Of a stretch of DNA of 64,000 bases, positions 44,813 through 54,791 are shown in pieces (position 1 is the stretch's first letter; each line of letters starts with the position of its first letter). Source of the stretch: Clostridium hydrogeniformans DSM 21757 (GTDB taxonomy: Bacteria; Bacillota; Clostridia; Clostridiales; Clostridiaceae). The translations under genes were made by a program, and so were the position numbers. Below the pieces are notes generated by a model. That model saw only the letters and a program-made list of their open reading frames with translations. It was not told where the DNA came from and ran no database searches. Location: positions 1 through 64,000 of the forward strand of contig NZ_JMLJ01000014.1 of NCBI RefSeq assembly GCF_000686705.1, given 5' to 3'.

Positions 44813-46681
44813 ATGTATAAAGTATTAGATAGATATAAAAGTCCTAGTGATATAAAGTTAATGTCTTCAAAGGAACTTCAGGACTTATCAGAGGATATAA
44901 GGGAATTTTTAATACATAGCATTTCTAAAACTGGCGGACATCTAGCATCTAACCTTGGAGTAGTAGAACTTACTATAAGCCTTTATAAAGTATTTAATAT
45001 GGAAGAAGATAAGGTTATATGGGATGTAGGTCATCAAAGCTATGTGCACAAAATCCTTACAGGAAGAAAAGATCAGTTTAATAGTCTTAGAAAGTTTAAT
45101 GGACTAAGCGGATTTCCTAAAAGATGTGAAAGTAAATATGATTGTTTTGAAACAGGTCATAGTAGTACTTCCATATCTGCTGGATTAGGTATTGCAAGAG
45201 CTAGGGATATAAAGAAAGAGGACTTTAATGTAATTTCTATAATAGGTGATGGAGCTCTTACAGGAGGAATGGCTTTAGAAGCTTTAAATGATTTAGGCTT
45301 TAATAAGACAAAGATGATAATTATATTAAATGATAATCAAATGTCTATATCACAAAATGTAGGAGGTCTTTCAAGCTATCTTAGTAAGCTTAGAGTGGAT
45401 CCAGGATACAGAAAGATAAAAAATGATTTTAATAATACTTTAGAAAAAGTTATATTTGGTAAAAATATAGTATCCTCTTTAAATAAGATAAAAGATGGTA
45501 TAAAACAAATGATAATGCCAGGTATGATTTTTGAGGAAATGGGTATAAAGTATCTAGGACCTATAGATGGTCATAATATAAAAGAGGTTAGTGAGGTTCT
45601 TTCAGCAGCAAAGGATATAGATGGTCCAGTTATAATTCATACCTTAACCCAAAAAGGAAAGGGGTATGAGGTTGCAGAGGATAATCCTAATAAGTACCAT
45701 GGAGTAGGACCTTTTAATTATGAAAGTGGAGAAATTTTAGGTAAAAGCAGTGGTAAAACTTATTCATCTGCCTTTGGAGAAGAGATGATTAGTTTAGCTG
45801 AAAAGGATGATAGAGTCGTTGCTATAACAGCTGCAATGCCAGATGGTACCGGGCTTAAAAATTTCTCTAAAATATATAAAAATAGGTTTTTTGATGTAGG
45901 TATAGCAGAACAACATGGTGCTACCTTGGCTGCAGGACTTGCAAGTGAAGGGATGAAGCCAGTTTTTGCAGTGTATTCTACCTTCCTTCAAAGAGCCTAT
46001 GATCAGGTTATTCATGATGTTTGCATCCAAAATTTGCCTGTGGTTTTCGCCATAGATAGGGCTGGAATTGTAGGAGAAGATGGAGAAACTCATCAAGGAA
46101 TATTTGATATATCATACTTAAACTTAGTACCCAATATTACTATAATTGCTCCTAAGTGTGTAGAAGAGCTAAAGGTAATGTTAAGATGGGCAATAGATTA
46201 TAATAAGGGACCAGTGGCTATAAGATACCCTAGAGGGGGGGATCTTAAAGATATAGATATATGTTCTATGAAAACTATATGTAAGGGGAAATGGGAAATT
46301 ATAGATGAGGGAGAGAAAGTAGCGATAATTGCTACTGGTAAAATGGTTCAACATGCTATTAAAGTAAAAGAAATTTTAAAAAATAAAGGACTTAATCCTA
46401 AAATCATCAATGCTTCCTTTATAAAACCATTAGATTATAGCATCATAGAAGAGTTAGTAGGGGAAAATTATAATATAATAACTGTAGAGGATAATGTAAT
46501 AACAGGGGGACTTGGGGAAAGTATCTTAAGTTATGTAAATGAAATAAATGGAAAAGTTAATATAAAAAACTTAGGTTTTAATGATAATTTTGTTCCCCAT
46601 GGAGATTTAGATAATCTTTATAGCATGTCTAATCTTCATCCAGAGGGAATAGCAGAAGAGATTTTAAAAACCATAGGGTAA
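44813..46681 (+). CDS. dxs: 1-deoxy-D-xylulose-5-phosphate synthase
   Basis: The thiamine-diphosphate enzyme that makes DXP from pyruvate and glyceraldehyde 3-phosphate, the entry to the MEP pathway. The 622-residue protein has [14 protein letters not shown], the TPP motif [15 protein letters not shown], the [14 protein letters not shown] segment and [15 protein letters not shown] in the pyrimidine domain. AGGATAGGAG precedes the ATG. It works with ispA in this operon. Confidence 0.97.
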   Translation: MYKVLDRYKSPSDIKLMSSKELQDLSEDIREFLIHSISKTGGHLASNLGVVELTISLYKVFNMEEDKVIWDVGHQSYVHKILTGRKDQFNSLRKFNGLSGFPKRCESKYDCFETGHSSTSISAGLGIARARDIKKEDFNVISIIGDGALTGGMALEALNDLGFNKTKMIIILNDNQMSISQNVGGLSSYLSKLRVDPGYRKIKNDFNNTLEKVIFGKNIVSSLNKIKDGIKQMIMPGMIFEEMGIKYLGPIDGHNIKEVSEVLSAAKDIDGPVIIHTLTQKGKGYEVAEDNPNKYHGVGPFNYESGEILGKSSGKTYSSAFGEEMISLAEKDDRVVAITAAMPDGTGLKNFSKIYKNRFFDVGIAEQHGATLAAGLASEGMKPVFAVYSTFLQRAYDQVIHDVCIQNLPVVFAIDRAGIVGEDGETHQGIFDISYLNLVPNITIIAPKCVEELKVMLRWAIDYNKGPVAIRYPRGGDLKDIDICSMKTICKGKWEIIDEGEKVAIIATGKMVQHAIKVKEILKNKGLNPKIINASFIKPLDYSIIEELVGENYNIITVEDNVITGGLGESILSYVNEINGKVNIKNLGFNDNFVPHGDLDNLYSMSNLHPEGIAEEILKTIG

Positions 46682-46691
46682 GGAGATTACA

Positions 46692-47501
46692 ATGGCAGAA
46701 TCAAAGGAAAGATTAGATATACTTTTAGTTGAGAAGGGTATATTTTCTTCGAGAGAAAAAGCAAAGGCAGGGATAATGTCAGGGAAGGTCTTTGTAGATG
46801 ATATAAGGGTAGATAAGTCTGGAGAAAAGGTTAATAGAGAGGCAAACATAGAATTTAGGGGAGAAACTCTACCTTATGTTAGCCGTGGGGGACTAAAGCT
46901 TGAGAAGGCAATAAAGAAATTTAACATAGAACTAAAGGATAAGGTATGTATGGATATTGGAGCATCAACTGGAGGATTTACAGATTGTATGCTCCAGAAC
47001 CATGCAAGAAAGGTTTTTTCTGTAGATGTGGGATATGGACAATTTGCTTGGAAGCTTAGAACAGATCCAAGGGTTGTATGTATGGAAAGAACCAATATAA
47101 GATATGTAGAAAAGGAGCATCTTGGAGAAGAGGCAGATTTTGCTAGTATAGATGTATCTTTTATATCTTTAAGGAAAGTAGTTCCTGTAGTGTTAGATCT
47201 TCTTAATGAAAAGGGTGAGGTTGTTGCTTTAATAAAACCTCAATTTGAAGCGGGAAGAGAAAAGGTAGGGAAAAAAGGTGTAGTAAGAGAAGCTTCTACT
47301 CATAAGGAAGTAATAAATCATATAATTGAATTTTTAATAACTAAAGATGTTAAGGTTATTGATATAGATTATTCTCCAATAAAGGGTCCAGAGGGAAATA
47401 GAGAGTTTTTAGTTTATTTTACAAAGGATAAAAATGATAGTAGTGATTTTACTATGGATAGAATTGATGAAGTGGTAGATTTATCCCATAAGGAACTCTA
47501 A
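46692..47501 (+). CDS. tlyA: TlyA family rRNA 2'-O-methyltransferase
   Basis: A 269-residue protein with an N-terminal S4 domain (RLDILLVEKGIFSSREKAKAGI) and a FtsJ-like methyltransferase fold (GASTGGFTDCMLQNHARKVFSVD, KPQFEAGREKVGKKGVV). TlyA proteins methylate 16S (C1409) and sometimes 23S (C1920) rRNA; a short form acts only on 23S. The old name hemolysin A is misleading. AAGGAG precedes the ATG. Confidence 0.93.
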   Translation: MAESKERLDILLVEKGIFSSREKAKAGIMSGKVFVDDIRVDKSGEKVNREANIEFRGETLPYVSRGGLKLEKAIKKFNIELKDKVCMDIGASTGGFTDCMLQNHARKVFSVDVGYGQFAWKLRTDPRVVCMERTNIRYVEKEHLGEEADFASIDVSFISLRKVVPVVLDLLNEKGEVVALIKPQFEAGREKVGKKGVVREASTHKEVINHIIEFLITKDVKVIDIDYSPIKGPEGNREFLVYFTKDKNDSSDFTMDRIDEVVDLSHKEL

Positions 47502-47525
47502 TTTTATAAATGGTTGGTGGAAATT

Positions 47526-48377
47526 ATGAAAAATGTTGGACTAAATATAAATACTTCAAAGGATAAGGATGAAAAAATTTTAAAAGAAATTTTAAAAATA
47601 ATAAAAACCTATATGGATTGTAATGTAATTATTTTTAAGGACTCTAAAAATTTAGATAGTGAGGCATCAAAAGATTTAGATTTCATAATATCTTTAGGTG
47701 GAGATGGCACAATGTTAAGTACATCTAGGGAAGTAAGTAAATTTAATGTTCCCATATTAGGAGTAAATATAGGCACATTAGGATTCTTAACAGCAGTAGA
47801 GGTATCGGGATTTATAGAAGCAATTAAAAAAATTTCTAAAGGAGAATTCTCAATAGAAAAGAGAACAATGTTAAGCTGCAAGTTTAAAAAGCATAATTCT
47901 TTTCTATCCTTTGATGCTTTAAATGATATAGTAATATCAAAGGGAACTTTATCTAGAATGATAAGACATGATATAGAGGTAAATAATATTTTTTATGGAT
48001 CATTTATGGCAGATGGGGTAATAATATCTACTCCAACAGGATCTACAGCATATTCCTTATCGGCAGGAGGTCCAATTATTTTTCCAACCTTAGATGTGAT
48101 TGAGCTTACTCCAATATGTCCACATACTCAAGGAATAAAGCCTTTAATACTTCCTGCAACTGATATATTAAATATAAAGGTTAGAAAAGGAAATGAAAGT
48201 GTTTTTCTTACTGTTGATGGACAAGAAGCTACAAAGCTTGATGGTATAGAAGAGGTTAGTATAACTAAAAGTGAACACTATTGTCAACTTATTAGATTAG
48301 AGGACTATGACTATTTTTCTATATTACGAAATAAGATATTATGGAGAACAATGGAATGTGCAGGTGATAAAAATTGA
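47526..48377 (+). CDS. nadK: NAD kinase
   Basis: Phosphorylates NAD to NADP. The protein (283 residues) has the GGDGT motif ([14 protein letters not shown]), [33 protein letters not shown] and the C-terminal [10 protein letters not shown] 47526 follows GGTGGA and is preferred over the upstream in-frame TTG. Its stop codon overlaps the argR TTG start. Confidence 0.95.
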   Translation: MKNVGLNINTSKDKDEKILKEILKIIKTYMDCNVIIFKDSKNLDSEASKDLDFIISLGGDGTMLSTSREVSKFNVPILGVNIGTLGFLTAVEVSGFIEAIKKISKGEFSIEKRTMLSCKFKKHNSFLSFDALNDIVISKGTLSRMIRHDIEVNNIFYGSFMADGVIISTPTGSTAYSLSAGGPIIFPTLDVIELTPICPHTQGIKPLILPATDILNIKVRKGNESVFLTVDGQEATKLDGIEEVSITKSEHYCQLIRLEDYDYFSILRNKILWRTMECAGDKN

Positions 48378-48823
48378 AATCAATAAGACATAAGAAAATT
48401 ATAGAGATAGTAAATTCAAAGGATATTGAAACTCAAGAAGAGCTTGCAGAAGAGTTAAAGGCTTCAGGGTTTGATGTAACTCAGGCTACAGTGTCCAGAG
48501 ACATAAAAAATCTAAAACTTGCCAAGGTACTTTCACATAATGGCAAATATAAATATGTTGCTGTAGAAAAGGATGTTAGAGATCTTTCTAGTAAACTTGT
48601 AAATATATTCTCTAACACTGTGCTTAATGTTGAATGTGTAGATAATTTTGTTGTAATTAAGACTATATCAGGAGCAGCTGGAGGGGCAGCAGAAGCTTTA
48701 GATATATTAAACCCTGTAGAAATAGCTGGGACCATAGCAGGAGATAACACAATATTTATACTTACAAGAACTAAGGATAAAGCACAGGAATTAGTAGAAA
48801 AAATTAACGAGATGATAGAATAA
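48374..48823 (+). CDS. argR: Arginine repressor ArgR
   Basis: A hexameric regulator that binds ARG boxes with arginine as corepressor. The 149-residue protein has an N-terminal winged helix ([20 protein letters not shown], then [15 protein letters not shown]) and the C-terminal arginine-binding domain ([14 protein letters not shown]). It starts at TTG 48374 after AGGTGAT and overlaps nadK. Its place between nadK and recN is conserved in Firmicutes. Confidence 0.95.
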   Translation: MKSIRHKKIIEIVNSKDIETQEELAEELKASGFDVTQATVSRDIKNLKLAKVLSHNGKYKYVAVEKDVRDLSSKLVNIFSNTVLNVECVDNFVVIKTISGAAGGAAEALDILNPVEIAGTIAGDNTIFILTRTKDKAQELVEKINEMIE

Positions 48824-48845
48824 TATTTTTTAAGGTGGGGAAAGG

Positions 48846-50543
48846 ATGCTATTACAATTAAATATAAATAATTTTGCATTAATAGAACACCTATCTCTTA
48901 ATTTTGAACAAGGTTTCAATATACTCTCAGGAGAAACAGGGTCAGGTAAGTCCATATTAATAGATGCAGTTAATTATGTTTTAGGTGGAAAGTTTAATAG
49001 AGATTTTATAAGAACAGGTGAAACAAAAACTTTTGTAGAAGCTATTTTTGCTATTAAAAATAGTAAAACTGAGGAAGTCTTAAAGGAATTAGAAATAGAT
49101 TATGAAGATTTAGTAATAATAAGTAGGGAGTCATTCCAAAGTGGCAAAAGTGTAGTAAAGGTAAATGGAAAGTCTTTGATGATAGCTAAATTAAAAAGTA
49201 TATCAGAGACATTACTAGATATACATGGTCAGCATGAAAATCAAAATCTTTTAGATAGTAGTAATCACATAAATTACTTAGATTATTATGGAATAGATAA
49301 GATAAAATATATTAGACTTAAGTATGATGAAGAGTATAATAAATATCTAGAAATAAATAATAAAATAGATAGATGTAAAGGAAATAAGGATAGGGAAAAG
49401 CTGTCAAGTTATTTAAAATATCAAATTGATGATATTGAAGAAGGAAAATTAATTCCATTAGAGGAAGAGGAACTTGAAGAAAAGTTCAACATCCTTACTC
49501 ATGCTGAAAAAATAAGCTTTGCCCTTAACAATTCCTATAGGCTATTATACGATACTAGAGACGAAAATAGTTCTATTTATGATTCTTTAAACACAGTGAT
49601 AAAAGATATAAAATCTGTAGAAAATCATGTGGAGAAGGTTAAAAATTTAGGGGAAACTATAGAAAATATATATTTTACCCTTCAAGAAGTGATAGGAGAT
49701 ATAAGAGATTTAAGGGATTCTATAATATATGATGAAGATGAACTAGAAAGAATTAATAGAAGGATATATATTATAGGGAGCTATAAAAAGAAATATGGAA
49801 AAAATTCCATAACAGAATTATTACAATATAAGAGAGAATTAGAAGATCAATATGAAGAGTTAGTTAATGGTGAAGAGATAATTAGGAAATTAGAAGAAGA
49901 GAAAAGAATAATAGAAGATAATTTAAGAAATATAGGATTAGAACTGCATAAAGAAAGAAAAGAATTTTCTAATATATTAAAAGAAAATATAGCTAATGAG
50001 CTTAAGTATATAGGTCTTGAAAAAAGTAATTTTGTTATAAATGTAGAATTAGAAGAAGAAATTAGAAGTAATGGTTGTTCAAAAGTTCAATTTTTAATAT
50101 CTACAAATCCAGGAGAGCCAATTAAACCTTTAGAGAAAGTAGTATCTGGAGGAGAGCTGTCAAGAATAATGTTAGCTCTTAAAACTGTTTTTGTAGACAA
50201 GGATTCTATCCCAACTGTTATATTTGATGAAATAGATACAGGGATAAGTGGAAGAATAGCCCAAGCAGTAGCGGAGAAAATGTATGTTATTTCAACAAAA
50301 CATCAAGTGTTTTGTGTAACTCACCTCCCACAAATAGCAAGTATATCAGACAATCATTATTTAGTTAGTAAAGAAGTTATAGACAATAAGACCTTTACTA
50401 GGGTAGAAAAATTGTGTGATAAAGAAAAAATAGTTGAGGTTGCAAAAATGATAGGTGGAGTTGAGGTTACTAAGGTTACCTTAGAAAACTCAAAGGAACT
50501 TATAGATATGGCAGAGAAAAAAAAGAGCGGATTAAGAAGTTAA
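48846..50543 (+). CDS. recN: DNA repair protein RecN
   Basis: An SMC-like ATPase for double-strand break repair. The 565-residue protein has Walker A GETGSGKSILIDAV near the N-terminus, long coiled coils (about 150-370), the signature VVSGGELSRIMLAL and Walker B IFDEIDTGISG, and the D-loop region. AAGGTGGGG precedes the ATG. It ends the long nusB-recN unit with a strong terminator. Confidence 0.96.
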   Translation: MLLQLNINNFALIEHLSLNFEQGFNILSGETGSGKSILIDAVNYVLGGKFNRDFIRTGETKTFVEAIFAIKNSKTEEVLKELEIDYEDLVIISRESFQSGKSVVKVNGKSLMIAKLKSISETLLDIHGQHENQNLLDSSNHINYLDYYGIDKIKYIRLKYDEEYNKYLEINNKIDRCKGNKDREKLSSYLKYQIDDIEEGKLIPLEEEELEEKFNILTHAEKISFALNNSYRLLYDTRDENSSIYDSLNTVIKDIKSVENHVEKVKNLGETIENIYFTLQEVIGDIRDLRDSIIYDEDELERINRRIYIIGSYKKKYGKNSITELLQYKRELEDQYEELVNGEEIIRKLEEEKRIIEDNLRNIGLELHKERKEFSNILKENIANELKYIGLEKSNFVINVELEEEIRSNGCSKVQFLISTNPGEPIKPLEKVVSGGELSRIMLALKTVFVDKDSIPTVIFDEIDTGISGRIAQAVAEKMYVISTKHQVFCVTHLPQIASISDNHYLVSKEVIDNKTFTRVEKLCDKEKIVEVAKMIGGVEVTKVTLENSKELIDMAEKKKSGLRS

Positions 50544-50576
50544 AAATACATAAAATTTTGAATTAATGGGCAAATT

Positions 50577-50609
50577 AAACCATAAGTTTTATCTTATGGT
50601 TTTTTTTGT
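50577..50609 (+). terminator. Rho-independent terminator after recN
   Basis: AAACCATAAG pairs perfectly with CTTATGGTTT across a 6-base loop and is followed by a run of T residues. Confidence 0.9.
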
Positions 50610-50717
50610 TTGAAAATTTTTATACTAGTATAATAATCTATTAATTTTAAATATTTAAAGATAAATATAAATTAGGATTTACCTTAATACTTTTACTTTA
50701 ATAACAGACTTATCACA

Positions 50718-50747
50718 GCATAACTATAATAAAAACCGGGCAATTTA
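50718..50747 (+). promoter_or_regulatory. Candidate forespore (sigma-F/sigma-G) promoter of spoIVB
   Basis: GCATA (50718-50722), a 15-base spacer and GGGCAATTTA (50738-50747) resemble the sigma-F consensus (GyATA, about 15-16 bases, GGnnAnAnTw). spoIVB is transcribed in the forespore in Bacillus. The ribosome binding site GGGAGGCGA follows before ATG 50773. Confidence 0.5.
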
Positions 50748-50772
50748 AAAATAGAGAAAGGGAGGCGATAGA

Positions 50773-51981
50773 ATGAAAAAAAGGTCAATAATTAAATTAA
50801 CTTCTATATTGACTCCTATTTTAATTATTTTTCTTGCCCTTTATATTGAAGTAAAAGCTATACCAAGTACAATTTATGTAAGAAATTTTGAAAATACAAA
50901 AATAAGTAAATTATTTACTTTAGAGAAATCAGCGCCAGTAAATAATTTCAAGGGACTTGGAGGAAGAACACAGGTTAAACTTCTAGGTATGGTTCCCATT
51001 AAAAATGTTAATGTTAGCAAAATTCCAGATTTAGAACTTTATCCTGGAGGAACTCCTATAGGAATAAAAATGAATACTAAGGGACTTTTAGTGGTAGCTT
51101 TTTCAGATGTAAGGGGAGACGATGGAAAAATACAAAGTCCAGGAGCATTAGCAGGACTTAATATTGGAGATATAATTCTGAAGGCAAATAATAAAGAAGT
51201 AAATGCATCTAATGAATTAATTAAAATTATAAATGAGGAAAAAGGAGCAAAGGTAAAATTAACAGTTGAAAGAAAAGGAGAAATTTTTGAAAAGGAACTA
51301 AACCCCATTAAATTTAATAACGAAGATAAATATAAAATAGGTCTTTGGCTTAGAGACTCCACAGCTGGAGTAGGAACACTTACCTTCTATCATAAGGATT
51401 CTAGTGCCTATGGAGCCTTAGGCCATCCTATAACAGATATAGACACTAATAGTGTGCTTAAAGTAGGCAAAGGAAGCATAGTGGAAGCTTCTATTATAAA
51501 TGTAAGAAAAGGGATAAAAGGAAATCCTGGAGAACTTAAGGGTATATTTGTTAATGAAGATAAAAGTTTTGGTAATATAAACTTTAATACAGAGTGTGGA
51601 GTATTTGGGGTAGGAACTGATAATATATATAAATCTATTTCTGATAAGCCATTAAAAATAGGACTAAGAAATGAAATAAAAGAAGGAAAAGCCAAAATAA
51701 TAACAACTATAGATGAAAATGGGCCACAATATTATGATATAGTTATTGAAAAGCTATTATATCAAGAGGCTCCTGGAGCAAAAAGTATGATAATTAAAAT
51801 AACAGATCCTAAATTATTAGAAAGAACAGGTGGAATTGTTCAAGGTATGAGTGGCAGTCCTATAATTCAAAATGATAAGATTGTGGGAGCGGTAACTCAT
51901 GTGTTAATCAATAAGCCTGATACAGGGTATGGAATATATATAGAATGGATGATAAAAGATTCAAATATTTTATCAAAATAG
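50773..51981 (+). CDS. spoIVB: SpoIVB sporulation signalling serine protease
   Basis: The forespore-secreted protease that triggers processing of pro-sigma-K in Bacillus. The 402-residue protein has an N-terminal membrane or signal segment (about 8-26), a PDZ domain (about 95-180, SPGALAGLNIGDIILKANN) and a C-terminal chymotrypsin-like domain with H218 (GHPI) and the catalytic serine motif GMSGSP (S362). The canonical recN-spoIVB-spo0A order is kept. Whether clostridial sigma-K needs this signal varies by species. Confidence 0.95.
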   Translation: MKKRSIIKLTSILTPILIIFLALYIEVKAIPSTIYVRNFENTKISKLFTLEKSAPVNNFKGLGGRTQVKLLGMVPIKNVNVSKIPDLELYPGGTPIGIKMNTKGLLVVAFSDVRGDDGKIQSPGALAGLNIGDIILKANNKEVNASNELIKIINEEKGAKVKLTVERKGEIFEKELNPIKFNNEDKYKIGLWLRDSTAGVGTLTFYHKDSSAYGALGHPITDIDTNSVLKVGKGSIVEASIINVRKGIKGNPGELKGIFVNEDKSFGNINFNTECGVFGVGTDNIYKSISDKPLKIGLRNEIKEGKAKIITTIDENGPQYYDIVIEKLLYQEAPGAKSMIIKITDPKLLERTGGIVQGMSGSPIIQNDKIVGAVTHVLINKPDTGYGIYIEWMIKDSNILSK

Positions 51982-52008
51982 TGGTATTTTAATAGAATTA
52001 AGAGTAAT

Positions 52009-52052
52009 ATAATAATATGAATGGTATAATGTACTATACTATTCATATTATA
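52009..52052 (+). terminator. AT-rich hairpin between spoIVB and spo0A
   Basis: AATATGAATGGTATA pairs with TATACTATTCATATT (one G-T pair) about 30 bases after spoIVB. It is likely the spoIVB terminator, though the following stretch is alternating A and T instead of a T run. Confidence 0.55.
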
Positions 52053-52081
52053 TATATATATTTACAAAATTCAAATCTAAA

Positions 52082-52110
52082 GAAGGATTTAAAAGTTTTT
52101 TATCGAATAA
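52082..52110 (+). promoter_or_regulatory. Sigma-H promoter of spo0A
   Basis: GAAGGATTT (52082-52090), an 11-base spacer and ATCGAATAA (52102-52110) match the sigma-H consensus RnAGGAwWW, N11-12, RnnGAATww at every defined position. The -10 also holds ATCGAA, one change from a Spo0A box (TGTCGAA). Transcription would start about 40 bases before the spo0A ATG. Confidence 0.75.
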
Positions 52111-52155
52111 ATAAATTGTTAAGAAATGGAATAAAAGTCAAAGGGGAGTAGTAAA

Positions 52156-52968
52156 ATGGAAGATTCTAAAATAACAGTTCTTATAGCAGATGATAATAAG
52201 GAATTCTGCAATATATTAAACGATTATTTATTAAATCAGAGGGACATAGATGTAATCGGTATAGCTAAGGATGGATTAGAAGCATTAAAGCTTATTGAGG
52301 AGAGAAAACCAGAACTTGTAGTTCTAGACATAATAATGCCTCATTTAGATGGACTTGGTGTTTTAGAAAGACTAAATACCATGAACTTAGATCCTATGCC
52401 AAGAATAATAGTCCTTTCAGCAGTTGGACAAGATAAAATAACTCAAAGAGCTATAACTCTTGGGGCAGATTACTATGTTATAAAACCGTTTGATATGGAA
52501 GTATTCACAAAAAGAATAAGACAAATGTTTAACAACACTATAAGTAGTGAAGAGTCAAAGAAAACTGTATCTAACACTGATAATAGTGAATTTAAATCAT
52601 CAAAGAAAGAACCTATTGATTTAGAGTCAGAAATAACAACCATAATTCATGAAATAGGGGTACCAGCACATATTAAGGGGTATATGTATTTAAGGGAAGC
52701 TATTACTATGGTGGTAAATGATATGGAGTTATTATCTGCAGTTACAAAAGAATTATACCCATCTATAGCTAAAAAGTATAATACCACAGCAAGTAGGGTA
52801 GAAAGAGCTATACGTCATGCCATAGAAGTGGCTTGGGGAAGAGGACAAGTAGAAGCAATAAATAGAATATTTGGCTATACTATACACAATGATAAAGGCA
52901 AGCCAACAAATAGTGAATTTATAGCAATGGTAGCTGATAAATTAAGACTTAAAAATAAGGTAAGCTAG
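52156..52968 (+). CDS. spo0A: Sporulation master regulator Spo0A
   Basis: The response regulator that commits cells to sporulation. The 270-residue protein has a receiver domain (acidic pocket with DD near residue 11, phosphorylated D58 in [10 protein letters not shown]108 region IKPFDM) and the C-terminal Spo0A DNA-binding domain with [30 protein letters not shown] precedes the ATG. A consensus sigma-H promoter lies upstream. In clostridia it is phosphorylated directly by orphan kinases, none of which is here. Confidence 0.98.
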   Translation: MEDSKITVLIADDNKEFCNILNDYLLNQRDIDVIGIAKDGLEALKLIEERKPELVVLDIIMPHLDGLGVLERLNTMNLDPMPRIIVLSAVGQDKITQRAITLGADYYVIKPFDMEVFTKRIRQMFNNTISSEESKKTVSNTDNSEFKSSKKEPIDLESEITTIIHEIGVPAHIKGYMYLREAITMVVNDMELLSAVTKELYPSIAKKYNTTASRVERAIRHAIEVAWGRGQVEAINRIFGYTIHNDKGKPTNSEFIAMVADKLRLKNKVS

Positions 52969-53082
52969 TATTAACATTAATAATTGATATAACTGGATTT
53001 ATAAGAATTTTTTTAACTAGAAAGAGTATATAAATGTATGCAACCAACATATTTTTATACCATCAAATAAGTATTAAAGTTT

Positions 53083-53135
53083 AAATACACTTTCTGTCAG
53101 TTTTTGAATTGAACTGATAGGAAGTGTATTTTTTT
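53083..53135 (+). terminator. Terminator downstream of spo0A
   Basis: An 18-base arm (53083-53100) pairs with 53114-53131 with few mismatches and ends in a T tract, about 115 bases after the spo0A stop. The recombinase reading frame opens in this T tract, so the terminator also isolates that gene. Confidence 0.8.
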
Positions 53136-54113
53136 GCCTAGAGTTACAAAGAACATATTAAAATTTGATGATTCTATAAACGATTTTATGATTCATTGCA
53201 GTAACAAGGATTTAAGACCTAAAACCATGAAAAGTTATGAAAGCACAATAGGATTATTTTCTAAGTATATGGAGGAAGAGGAAAAAATATTTAGTTCTTG
53301 TTCTGTAACAACAAAACACATAAAGAATTATTTAAAATTCACTGTAGATAGAGGTAAATATTCTTATATAAGTAGCTTAGAGACAATATATAGTAATAAT
53401 CCAGCTAATAGAAAAGATTTTGGGAAACAAGTATCAATGTGGACAGTAAATAATTACTTAAGGAACTTAAAAGTGTTTTTTACATTTTTGTATGAAAATG
53501 GAGCTATAAATACTAATGCAAGTATACCTATAAGGCAATATAAGCATTCTAGGAGGCCTAAGAATGAGATAAAGGACATAGATTTCAATAAATTATCAAA
53601 AGGATTAGATTTAACCAAATATGAAGAATATAGGGATTATATAATAATTCAATTGTTAATGGATACAGGGATGAGGATAGGTGAGTGTTTAAATCTTAAA
53701 ACTGATGATGTGTTATTAGATAAAAAAGCAATATTTATTCCAAGTGAGATAAATAAAGGTAGAAAAGATAGGTATGTGTTTTTCAGTATGACTATATGGA
53801 ATTATTTAAAAAGATGGATTGATTATAAAGATAGATATTTTAGCAATAATAATTTATTTTGTACCACTAGAGGAAGCAATTTTTCAGTCACTAATCTTGA
53901 AAAAAATTTAAAGAAATATTGTATTAAATCTGGACTAGAAAATAATATAACTTGTCACCAAATTAGAAATAACTTTGCTAAAAGATTTTTACTAAGCGGT
54001 AGAGATATATTTACACTGTCTAAAATCTTAGGACATAGTTCAGTTACAGTTACAGAAAATACATGGGCTGGAAAGCTTTAAGTATAAAAGAAATGCTATT
54101 AGATAGAGAGTAA
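53134..54113 (+). pseudogene. Tyrosine recombinase/integrase with frameshift at the catalytic tyrosine
   Basis: XerC/D-like recombinase. The N-terminal core-binding domain (about residues 10-130) and catalytic residues R181 (GMRIGE), K208, H275-x-x-R278 and H301 (LGHSS) are intact. At 54055-54060 the frame reads TENTW and stops at 54081; shifting by one base gives TEKYMGWKALSIKE, restoring the expected Tyr310, and runs to a stop at 54113. The frame opens at TTG 53134 within the spo0A terminator T tract and has no ribosome binding site. It is probably a decayed gene, though a sequencing error in the A run is possible. Confidence 0.75.
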
Positions 54114-54141
54114 GAAACTAAAGATTTTAAACATAAAAAAT

Positions 54142-54175
54142 AAAGGCTTAATAACTGCAAATTACATAGCCTTTT
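54142..54175 (+). terminator. Weak hairpin after integrase
   Basis: AAAGGCT and AGCCTTT pair around an 18-20 base loop that can itself pair (TAAT with ATTA). It is followed by a short T run and CGG. Confidence 0.4.
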
Positions 54176-54289
54176 CGGAAGTGTATATACCAGTTGTCTT
54201 TTTTCTTGATTTATAATTATATTTTTTTATTTGACCCACTAAAATTATACTATTCTACAGCAGTATAATAAAGTTAATGTGTTACTTGT

Positions 54290-54326
54290 AAAAAAAAGAG
54301 ATGTACACGCATGCATACATCTCTTT
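54290..54326 (-). terminator. Terminator of the small secreted protein gene
   Basis: On the minus strand AAAGAGATGTA pairs with TACATCTCTTT and is followed by seven T residues, just after the secreted protein stop codon. Confidence 0.85.
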
Positions 54327-54341
54327 CATTTAATAAGTAAA

Positions 54342-54671
54342 CTAGAAACGTTCTGTTATAGTATATCTATAAGTAGCAGTTGCTATAGTAGTTCCTTTAG
54401 GAACGCTCCCATCTGTTGGAGAGTAATAACTTGTACCTAGGTATTCTTTTTTTACAACTATAAATGAATCTGACCTAGGTTCTGCAGGCCAGCCATGACT
54501 ATATTTGGTTGTTTGACTCATTATTTTTCCACCAAATGTTGCAGTAGTTACAGTTCCAGTTACGACTGTTGTAGTCCTGGCTTCTGCTGGTTTAGAAAAC
54601 ATAAGTGAAGAACCGCCAAAAACAAGTGTGAATAATAATAATGTACTTGCTATTCTTCTAAAAGCTTTCAT
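54342..54671 (-). CDS. Small secreted protein of unknown function
   Basis: A 109-residue protein with a clear Sec signal peptide: MKAFRRIASTLLLFTLVFGG, then PAEA before Arg32 as a signal peptidase I site. The mature part (about 78 residues) is rich in Thr, Ser and Tyr (RTTTVVTGTVTTATFGG, YSHGWPAEPRSDSF, TIATATYRYTITERF) and has no cysteine. I do not recognise the family. ATG 54677 is too close to GGGGG, so ATG 54671 is preferred. It has its own promoter and terminator and stands alone. A secreted bacteriocin-like or surface role is a guess. Confidence 0.65.
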   Translation of the reverse strand: MKAFRRIASTLLLFTLVFGGSSLMFSKPAEARTTTVVTGTVTTATFGGKIMSQTTKYSHGWPAEPRSDSFIVVKKEYLGTSYYSPTDGSVPKGTTIATATYRYTITERF

Positions 54672-54724
54672 ATACATAATCCCCCTTTTATTTAATTAAT
54701 TTTAATTGGTTTGCTTACATGTAT

Positions 54725-54753
54725 ATAATAACATAATTTGTAATTATATTCAA
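54725..54753 (-). promoter_or_regulatory. Promoter of the small secreted protein gene
   Basis: On the minus strand TTGAAT (54753-54748), a 17-base spacer and TATTAT (54730-54725) form a good sigma-A promoter, about 50 bases before the start codon. Confidence 0.65.
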
Positions 54754-54756
54754 ATT

Positions 54757-54791
54757 AAAACAAATATTACGATAAACACAATATTTGTTTT
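54757..54791. repeat. 12-bp inverted repeat just upstream of that promoter
   Basis: AAAACAAATATT (54757-54768) and AATATTTGTTTT (54780-54791) are perfectly complementary around an 11-base spacer. It sits immediately upstream of the -35 of the secreted protein promoter, where an activator or repressor would bind. Confidence 0.6.
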
